DNA from: Stenogyne calaminthoides
Lineage: Eukaryota; Streptophyta; Magnoliopsida; Lamiales; Lamiaceae
Reading direction: 5' to 3'
Assembly (NCBI GenBank): GCA_037126765.1
Contig: JBBCBC010000007.1
Coordinates: 21,275,667-21,339,666, forward strand
DNA: 64,000 nt
The first letter of the stretch is position 1. The number at the start of each line of letters is the position of its first letter. Shown here one piece after another: positions 56,445 through 64,000 of the stretch. A program made the position numbers and the translations under genes. A model generated the notes under the pieces. That model saw only the letters and a list, made by a program, of their open reading frames with translations, was not told the origin of the DNA and made no database searches.

Positions 56445-56765
56445 CTTTTTTTAGGGTGTTTTTCCAATTAATCTTCTCATCAACTTACAATAAGACATTA
56501 TATTTGAATAGCCACGATTTATTCTAGGGTGATCATAGAAAATAATCTTCTCGTCGGTTGACTTAAAGAAGAATAAGAATGATATTTGAAAATAAAAATT
56601 AAAAAAATTGATTCGGGTGGAGAAATATGAATATGAAGTAAGAAAAAATGAGGAAGGTTTAGATTTGATAATAGAATCGGATTTGGAAAAATGTCAATTC
56701 AAGGCCTGAAAGATGATAAATCTATTAATTTAAGGCCTGGAAGATTTTTCCTATCGATTCAAGGT
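56445..56765. other. Unassigned AT-rich filler in element G
   Basis: Replaces LTR U3, polypurine tract and 3' UTR of G. No ORF and no match to other sequence in the window. The right end holds three imperfect 30- to 35-bp units built on ATTCAAGGCCTGAAAGAT (about 56695-56765). Origin unknown; end-joining filler or a short transposon remnant are both possible. Confidence 0.5.
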
Positions 56766-56935
56766 CTTGAAGATAGAAAACTCAGGATGACTTCCAGTTA
56801 GTCCCAACTGAGCAGCAAATCCAACAATTTCCTGAGAGATGACAGCTTCATTTACAAATCCATTTTCAAATCTTGGAGCAGGAAAAGTGTATGGCCCAGG
56901 AGCAACAATCTTAGCATCGTGCTCATCTGCGAGAT

Positions 56936-56940
56936 TGATC
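56936..56940. repeat. Target-site duplication TGATC, left copy
   Basis: TGATC before the solo LTR; repeated at 57553-57557. Confidence 0.93.
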
Positions 56941-57552
56941 TGTTGTGCCCGGTTTATAACTTCCGGCCAACAAATAACAATTAAAGTAGGTGATCAACGT
57001 AAACGATATAATACTTAAGTTTGATTACCCAGTTCGCCTTTTGAACAAGACTACGTCTGGGGGCTCCAAGCCAGGAATATTGTATTGCTCTTTTTCTGCC
57101 TAGAATGCTAAAAATTTGATCCTTTAAAATGACTGGTACATGTTGTATTTATAGACATAGAACTAGGTTAAGTGTCTTCATGGGCTTTCCCGCGGGCTTG
57201 CTAAGGCTTCAGCCGCCTGAGCTAGGGTTCCTCCTAGGGTTTCCCGGTTTATCCCATGATCCTCGCTCCCAAATACACATACCATGATTATGATCCGCAA
57301 TATCCGCACCATTAACTACCCGTATATTTTCCATATTTATCCCTTAACCGACTTCGAGACCAAGTCGCCCCCGACCTGTGCGATTTTCCAAGTCGCTACG
57401 CGACCTTCATGTTCCTCCAGATCACTGTGCGACCTGCGTAGAATTTTAAGTCGCCTTGCGGCCTACATGGACAAAAAGAAGTCGTCCCTAATGACAAGTG
57501 TATGATGGAGAATCACCACCTACGGCAGGTCGGACTATTTCACGTTACAACA
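56941..57552 (-). mobile_element. Solo LTR of another LTR-retrotransposon family (612 bp)
   Basis: Ends TGTTGTGCCC and GTTACAACA (TG...CA, inverted TGTTGT/ACAACA termini), flanked by TGATC, with no internal domain: the product of LTR-LTR recombination. TATTTATAG at 57146-57154 suggests minus orientation. The interior is GC-richer than its surroundings, with many GTCGC/GCGACC words at 57350-57470. Superfamily not determinable from the LTR alone. Confidence 0.9.
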
Positions 57553-57557
57553 TGATC
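57553..57557. repeat. Target-site duplication TGATC, right copy
   Basis: Pairs with 56936-56940; the ORF of G resumes here. Confidence 0.93.
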
Positions 57558-60500
57558 CATTTTTGCAGATATTTTGGGTAGAAGGTCAGTAGATATTCTA
57601 TGAAGGCTTCATTACTGTCAGGACTGCTTCCTCTCCATTCCCTCAGAATATCATGATAGAACCAGAATGTTCTCTTGATCTCCTCCCATACACCATTGAT
57701 CTGAATAGGTATCCATTTGTCAATGTGTGGCCAGATATTGAAGCATTAATAAATTTTTCTTCTTCTTGATTTTTAAGTTCAACACCGAGGATATTGAAGC
57801 ATTTATTTCTTCACATCAAAGATCCTTCAGAGTTTTCTTCACATCAAACTCTCTTGTCATAGCTTTCTCAGTTTCCTCCTCAGATTCTTCAGATTCAGAA
57901 AAATCAACCACCAATTTTCTCTGAATCGATTTGGAAATTTTCTTCTTCTTTCTCTTAGTTTTAATAAAGGCCACTGCCTTTATTTTCTCAGGTCTGGGGT
58001 GAGCTTCTCCAGTTTTGCTTGACTCAGTGGCTCTTCTTTGAAGCATCTTTTCAGCAACAACTTCCTTAGTAGTTTGTTCATCAGTCTGAGTGAACACAGG
58101 TTCTTCAGGTTCTTTGAACTTCAACTTTTCAGTAGCTTCAATCTTATCCAGAGCCATCGGGATCTTTTTTGCTTCCACTTCTTCTTGAGCTTTATTCTCC
58201 AAGGTTTGTGCCAACAACTTGTCCAACTCACCCTTTGAAGAGTGGGATGTCCTTTCCCCCTTTTTGGCATCATACCTTGGAAGAATTTGCAACAATGCAG
58301 CATCCATAAAAAAAATGTTATTTGCCCAAGCTCCTTACTTCACCAGTTAAGTGATCATGTTCATCTTATAATCTTCTCAGATAGTTCTTGGCCATGGATA
58401 CTTCGTCAGAAAGTGGGGCAAACTGTGTTGAGAAGGCTTCATGCATCAATTCTGTCATCTTGGTCATTAGTAGAGTACTCATTTCCTCAACAGCTGATTT
58501 GATCATCTGTTTATTCTTCTCAGTCAGTTTAGATTCAAGATAGGCAGTTCTCTCTTCATACTTCTTGTTCATGTTTTCAGAAAATTCTTTCTCAACTTCA
58601 TCAATCTTGGAATCCAGAGCAGTAAGTCCAGCCTGGACTGAATGCACATCATCAGCAGAACTTAATCGTTCCATTTTCTGAGATTGGTTAGCTAAGACAA
58701 TTTCCATCTGAGTTAAGTCAATCTCTGGAACTTGTGATATTTGCTCCAATTGAACCTCAGTCTGCATACCACAATCAAAAAACTTAAAGATAGGTACTTC
58801 AGTAACTTTGGCATAAGTAATAGTAGTGTCAAAAGGTACCTGAAGAGTTCTAACTTCAGTCTGAGGAATCTGGGTAGCAGTAGTTGTTTCTTGTTCAGCT
58901 TCCTTTTCAGGTGCAGTTTCTTTCTCAGCTTCTTGCTGTCCTTCACCACCTTGTTGACCTCCTTCACTTCCTCCATCCTTCGAACTCGGCTCACCAGCCT
59001 CAGCAATCTTTCTTTCAGATAATTTCTTTTTGACCAATTCATCAAATTCAACAGCCTTAATCCTGAGTTTTGTTTTTCTGAATCCAGAGAACTCTGTCAA
59101 GGCAGCAGTCTCAACACTCCACCACTCTTCTCCTTCTAAGGAGGTAATATTCAGCATCTCTGGGAGTGATTGATTCAGAATGTAGACAATTGTCCTGAGT
59201 CTGATGAATAAATCTTGAAGATCAGGATATGCTTTGAGTTCAGGATACTTGTCTAGAACAAATCGTTCCCCCTTGCTTCGCCACTCTATCTCCTCTGCTT
59301 CTCCCTTCTTCAAACTTGGAGGGCTTTCAGGAATGGTCAGATCAGATTGAATGATTTGGAGATCTGAGGGGTCAAGAAATGGTTCGTTTAAAAGAACATC
59401 AAGGTTTATAAGTTCCTGGGCTTCTGATGGTTCTGAGGTTTGAACAGGTGGGACCTGAGGTTGGCTTTCTTCAGGAATTTTCTGAGAACCTTTGAAGATT
59501 TCCTGAGAAATCTTATCAGTTCCAAGAGAAGTTTCCATCACCTCTGAGAACACATTCTCCTCTTCAGCTTCTTGTTCTCCAATATTGTTTGATGCTTGTG
59601 CCAGTACCTGTAGAGGTGACTTCATTCCAATTTGAGCCTTAGTCTGAGTTTCCTCAGACTCATCTTCATCGGCTTCCTTTTCAGCAATTGTCTGAAGCCT
59701 TTTCCTCTTCTGAGGAGCCATAACTTTAGTTTTCAGTTTCTCTCCGGCTTCCTTTTTCATCTTCAGAAGGGTCTTTCCTCTTTCTTGCTTCTCTTCAACT
59801 GAGCTGGACTCAATGATCTTCTGTCTTTCTTGTCTCGTCCTTGTTTGAACATGGGTAGGGGAGGGAACATCTTCCTCAGTCCCTTCATCTGTAGTCTCTT
59901 CTTGAGTTGTCTCTTCCTAAGACTCAATAGATTTTTCTTTCAGCTCCTTCTGACCTTTCTTAGCCTTTTGTCTGAACATTATCCGATTTTTGGGAAATTC
60001 ATTGCTTTTGGTAAGCATGTCGTCCTCCTCAATACATGCTTCCAGAATAAAAGCAATCTTTGTGGCATAATAGATCTTCCCTTTGATACTCACAACATCA
60101 CCATCCCATTTGATGTGTTTAACCTGATCACTAACCACATTTATCAAATACTGCAGCCAGTTAAAGTTTCTTGAGGGAGAATCCTCAATTGCAGCCATCA
60201 ATCGCAGTTTCGGTTTGTTGATTTGCTAATGACTTCCAGAACCACTCATTAAACACTTACTTACAATATCCAGAAGTACTCTATACTTCGGCTGTAAGTG
60301 TTTCTTGTTCAAACTTGATAGAACCTATAGAAATTCTATCCAAGTACTCTTGCTCTCTACCAGTCATGTGCATAGTAGGATCTTCCCCCTTATTACATAA
60401 CTCATAAATGGCATTCAAATTGTTCGGAATTATGTAAAGTTCATGTACAACCTCGATCTGTTTGTGCCCTTTAGTGTATTAAGACACAGTAATCCTTGAG

Positions 60501-60727
60501 TCTATGCAATTATCACCATCTAGTTTCATATTTGCAACAAACTCAATTACCTCTTGTGCGTATTCTCCTTTTGGACGATTTCCCACCAAATACGTTAGTT
60601 TGGCTAGGCAGAACATATGAAGAGCTTCCTCTTCGTGTACAGCATTGGTTTTTCCTTCGAATGAGATAACATGTTTGTAGTAGGGTTTGTTATATTCAAC
60701 GAGTTTGGCAAAGATTGAGATAGTCAT

Positions 60728-61360
60728 TTTTCGGATTTGGAAGGATTTGAAGTGCAGGGGAATTTCTGGAGAATTTTTTAAGACGAAGGTTTTGAGAAGA
60801 TAGAAGTGTAAAATGTCTCTAAATAGGTGAGGAAGGAGTATATATATATATATATATATATATATCCTGAAATCAATATGACCCCTTGGATTAGATTAAA
60901 GGATGGTTAATCAATGGTTCTAGATTCAACCACGATTAACGGGTTATAAATGGGTGAATGAAAGGACACAAAATGGGTAATAGCCGCTATTTTAATCTTT
61001 TTTCGTGATTATTGCACAGTGTTCAACCACTGTTTTTGCAGAATGTTGACTTGCCCGAGAATTTCAAAAGTCCCGCCCATTTATTTCCTCAGGTGTTTTA
61101 TCACTTATGTCAAATGATTACTAAACAATCAGCTAGACAATAAATGTAGCGCATGAGTCATTAACTACTTCAGATTGATTTAGGATATCAGTCTTACTGA
61201 GTTCTGACCTTGATAAAAGGTTCAGTGTATTTTTGATTTTACTGAACTAAGGTTACTGAGTTTCCCAATTCTCAGTGAGGAAAAACCTTATTTTATCCTG
61301 AGTTTTTCAGTGTGACCTGAATAACTTCATGCATCTGAAAACCTTCAATTTTTCAGATAT
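60728..61360 (-). promoter_or_regulatory. Element G gap between RNase H and post-pol ORF; putative internal promoter
   Basis: Noncoding. The TATA-like box seen in the other copies is here a pure TA run (60839-60865), 112-138 bp before the ATG. GTCCCGCCC near 61071 on the plus strand (GGGCGGGAC on the sense strand) as in A and B. Confidence 0.5.
60839..60865. repeat. (TA)n microsatellite at the TATA-like box
   Basis: About thirteen TA dinucleotides without interruption, exactly where A, B and C have CTATATAT and F has CTATTTATAC. Confidence 0.95.
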
Positions 61361-61886
61361 CTATTCACCTGGATCCAACATTCCCAATTCAATTGATAGT
61401 TCCTGAAATCTTGACTCAGCCAAAGGTTTTGTCAAAATATCAGCTCTCTGTTTATCAGTATGAATTTTCTCCAATCTGATATCTTTCTTTTCTACATGGT
61501 CTCTGATGAAATGATGTCTGATTTCCACATGTTTACATATGGAATGCAAAACAGAATTTTGTGAAATAACAATTGCACTATTATTATCAAAAAATATGAG
61601 TACTTCATTGGCCAGAATATTATAGTCCCTCAGTTGTTGTTTGAGCTAGAGGATCTAAGCACAACAACTTCCAGTAGCCATGTATTCAGCTTCAGTAGTA
61701 CTGGTTGCTAGTGAGGTCTGTTGAAAACCATGATATCAGTTTGCTTCCAAGAAATTGACAAGTTCATGTAGTAGACTTCCTGTCAATTCTACAACCACCA
61801 TAATCAGCATCTGAATAACCAGTTAATTCAAGGGTATCATCAGTTGGATAGCATAATCCTTTATTCACTGTGCCTTTAAGATATCT
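61361..61886 (-). pseudogene. Element G RNase H
   Basis: C-terminal end open 61549-61361 (CKHVEIRHHFIRDHVEKKDIR, HTDKQRADILTKPLAESRFQELSIELGMLDPG). Upstream TTEAEYMA near 61670-61690, YGGCRIDRKSTT near 61780-61800 and GYSDAD near 61810 are present in shifted frames. The catalytic Asp of SDADYGG is kept. Confidence 0.85.
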
Positions 61887-62830
61887 CTAAATCTTTTTGT
61901 CAGCTTCCATGTGACTAACCTTAAGATTAGTTTGGTATATTGCACATATCCCAACAACAAAAGTAATATCAGGCTTACTTGCTGTGAGATAAAGCAGTGA
62001 TCCAATGATCCCTCTATAATCAGTATGATTAACTAATTTGCCTTCAGGATCAGGATCCATCTTGTAGTTAGTATTCATAGGAATTCTAACTGCGTTGTAA
62101 TTTTGTACACCATATTTAGCAATCAGATCTCTGGTGTACTTTGCCTGATTGATGAATATACCTTCCTTGGATTGCTTGACTTGAAGTCCTAGAAAGAAAT
62201 TCATCTCCCCCATCATTGACATCTCAAACTTTCCTTTCATCAGGGCAGAAAAATTCTCACACATCTGATGATTTGGAGAACCAAATATGATGGCATCCAC
62301 ATAAATCTGAACTAGTAAGATATCCTTCCCATCATCTATTCTGAACAAGATTCTATCAATAGTTCCTTTGGTAAAACCATGGTCAGTAAGAAATTGAGAA
62401 AGTGTATCATACCATGTTTTGGGTGCTTGCTTCAGACCATACAAGACTTTTCTGATCCTGTAAACTTGGTCATTCTGACGAAAGTCAAGAGGTTGTTCCA
62501 CATAAACCTCTTCTTTAAGCACACCATTCAGAAATGCATTTTTCACATCCATCTGATAGATTGTGAATTTCATGTGAGCAGCATATAAAAGAAGCAATCT
62601 GATGACTTCTAATCTTGCAACAGGTGCAAATGTTTCATCATAGTACAAGCCTTCTTCTTAGGAATATCCCTGTGCAACTAGCCTTGCCTTGTTTCTTACA
62701 ATATTGTTGTTTTCATCTCTCTTGTTCTGGAATACCCACTTAGTTCCAATCACATTGTGCCTCTTAGGTCTGTCAACTAGCTCCCAAACTTCATTTCTTG
62801 TAAACTGATTAACTCTTCTTGCATAGCAGA
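61887..62830 (-). pseudogene. Element G reverse transcriptase with mutated YVDD
   Basis: Open 62648-61887: YDETFAPVARLEVIRLLLLYA, YQMDVKNAFLNGVLKEEVY, LYGLKQAPKTWYDTLSQFL, then YVDA instead of YVDD (62303-62292), MMGEMNFFLGLQVKQSKEG, TDYRGIIGSLLYLTAS. The second Asp of the active-site pair is Ala, which would abolish polymerase activity. The first RT part (62830-62650) is broken by a stop near 62660 and a shift near 62810. Confidence 0.92.
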
Positions 62831-63645
62831 GATCCAGAAAGAATCCTGAAGAGCTTCTTCAATCTCAGTAGGTTCTTTCTCAGATAGGAAGCAGCAGAAT
62901 AAAGCACTTTCACCATGGAACCTTCTTGTTTTAACTCCTTCAAATATATCACCCACAATATGACTTGAGGGATGACTATCTAACCATGTTCTCCTGGATG
63001 ATCCCCCTTCAGTAGTATCCTCAACATTAAAAATGTTAGGTTCAGGTAGTTCATAAATTTAGGGAACAGCAGAAAAGGAGAGAGAGAATCATCTTCCTCA
63101 GGGGAGATTTTATTTAGAACATTGTCAGTGACATTTGTTCTCCCTTGGTTGATGGATTCAGAGTTTGCCTCAGCTGTGACCACATCTTCATTGGCATTAC
63201 ATACCTGAGTCTGAACTGGGGTTTGTTCAGATTGGTCAGCTTCAGTGTGTTGGCTTTCTTTCAGTGGAGAACTATCATCCTGAGTTTCACCAGCCTGAGT
63301 ATTTCCATCCTGGGTTTCTTCTTGTTCAGAGTCAGATTCACTCCATTCATAGAATGTAGCTTTCTTTTCAGGCTCAGATGATGGTTTATCATTCTTCTTC
63401 AGGCTAAGTCTGGTGATTCTCTTTGTCAGGTCTCCTGATTCATGTTCCTGTTTCTTCTGAACACAAGTAGATTCATCAAAAACAACATGAGGCGTTTCTT
63501 CCATAATAAGGGTCCTACAGTTGTAGACTCTGAAGGTTTTACTGATTTCAGAATATCCCAAGAATATTCCTTCATCAGCTTTGCTGTCAAAAGTTTTCAA
63601 CTGATCTACCATTATTGTGTATGAAACACTTACAACCAAACACAC
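62831..63645 (-). pseudogene. Element G integrase-RT linker
   Basis: 63645-62980 open: QLKTFDSKADEGIFLGYSEIS, EETPHVVFDESTC, RITRLSLKKND, acidic and Gln-rich stretch with two ETQDG-type repeats, ISPEEDDSLSPFLLFPKF, then a shift near 63050. Joins the RT start near 62830. Confidence 0.85.
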
Positions 63646-64000
63646 GAAAGAAAAAAAATAAGAGGCTTCCTTTCATTCCACAGCTCATAAGGTGTTTTTC
63701 CTTGATTCTTTGTTAGCATGGATCTGTTCTGAGAATAGCATGCAGCATTGACTGCTTCAGCCCAAAATCTTTTAGGAATATCAGCTTCAGCAATCATTGT
63801 TCTTGCAGCTTCTTTCAGAGTCATATTTATTCTTTCAGCAACACCATTCTGTTGCGGAGTCCTTGCAGCTGATGTTTCATGAGTTATCCCATTTGCTGCA
63901 CAATAATCAGATATGATATGGTTGATTAATTCAGTGCCTTTGTCTGATCTGATTTTGACTACACTCAGATTCTTTTCATTACTGAGTCTTATCAGTAGTT
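63630..64000 (-). pseudogene. Element G integrase C-terminal part, cut by the window edge
   Basis: Minus-strand coding for the end of the DDE core (IRSDKGTEF near 63940, QQNGVAERIN near 63840) and LKEAARTMIAEADIPKRFWAEAVNAACYSQNRS, ELWNERKPL. A frameshift at the A-rich site near 63650 separates it from the linker. The remainder continues beyond 64000. Confidence 0.85.

Larger units (their letters stand above)
56770..60727 (-). pseudogene. Element G post-pol ORF, interrupted by a solo LTR
   Basis: ATG 60727 (MTISIFAKLVEYNKPYYKHVIS). N-terminal domain in pieces 60727-60479 and 60201-59917, then 464 open codons 59760-58366 with conserved middle (ERFVLDKYPELKAYPDLQDLFIRLR; SLPEMLNITSLEGEEWWSVE; FDELVKKKLSERK) and coiled coil, further coil and basic region 58307-57816, AT-rich filler about 57735-57815, C-terminal box 57720-57553, then after the solo LTR the last part 56935-56770, which is truncated. 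Frameshifts at about 60480, 59917 and 58340. The domain order matches the other copies despite clear divergence, so the ORF was conserved as a protein before decay. Confidence 0.85.
54905..64000 (-). mobile_element. Element G: Sirevirus-type copia element running off the window
   Basis: Minus-strand element of the same family, more diverged from A/B/C. Parts: 3' LTR remnant 54905-56444, foreign or filler DNA, post-pol ORF 60727-56770 (interrupted by a solo LTR), gap with a (TA)n tract, RNase H, RT with a mutated active site, linker and integrase tail at the window edge. U3, polypurine tract and 3' UTR have been lost. Confidence 0.88.

Noticed and set aside
57284..57505. Plus-strand ORF of 73 codons
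   Set aside because: Lies within the solo LTR; no domain and no conserved start context.

Overview
The window is repeat DNA from a flowering plant. I see no host gene, tRNA, rRNA or prokaryotic feature. Almost every base belongs to Ty1-copia LTR retrotransposons of Sirevirus type: an initiator-Met tRNA primer site directly inside the 5' LTR, Gag and Pol in one frame, Pol order protease-integrase-RT-RNase H, a long extra reading frame after RNase H, and a polypurine tract with core AAAAAGGGGGAAA. The species cannot be named from this alone; a dicot is likely but unproven. All coding copies carry stops, shifts or deletions, so I call them pseudogenes.

Layout. (1) 1-8974: element F, plus strand, 5' end outside the window (integrase tail, RT, RNase H, post-pol ORF, 3' LTR). 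(2) 8975-9239: remnant of a hAT-like element. (3) 9240-9808: 5' end of gag of a different copia family, element D. (4) 9809-53446: a minus-strand three-LTR array (LTR1 51341-53446, internal C, LTR2 37639-39517, internal B, LTR3 9809-11883) flanked by the 5-bp duplication CACTA and inserted in the D leader. (5) 12423-27087: element A, a full-length minus-strand copy with both LTRs, inserted in the post-pol ORF of B and flanked by CTTAG. (6) 53452-54904: primer site, complete LTR and 3' flank of D. (7) 54905-64000: element G, minus strand, continuing past the window, carrying a 612-bp solo LTR of another family (56941-57552, duplication TGATC).

Order of events by nesting: D is the oldest minus-strand layer, entered by a hAT element in gag, by the B/C progenitor in its leader and by G in its 3' flank. 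The progenitor became a tandem (B and C share unusual junctions and one outer duplication), and A then jumped into B. F interrupts the hAT remnant.

Most notable points: B and C have lost the RT catalytic core, with a partial gag-protease copy in its place; every LTR, in two unrelated LTR families, has a hairpin with a G/C-run loop 26-28 nt from its U5 end; a TATA-like box lies 117-134 bp upstream of the post-pol ORF in all five copies; that ORF encodes a coiled-coil, basic protein without obvious membrane segments; and bounded patches show systematic corruption of CTGAG/TCAGT words that looks like a sequencing or consensus artefact at CHG sites.
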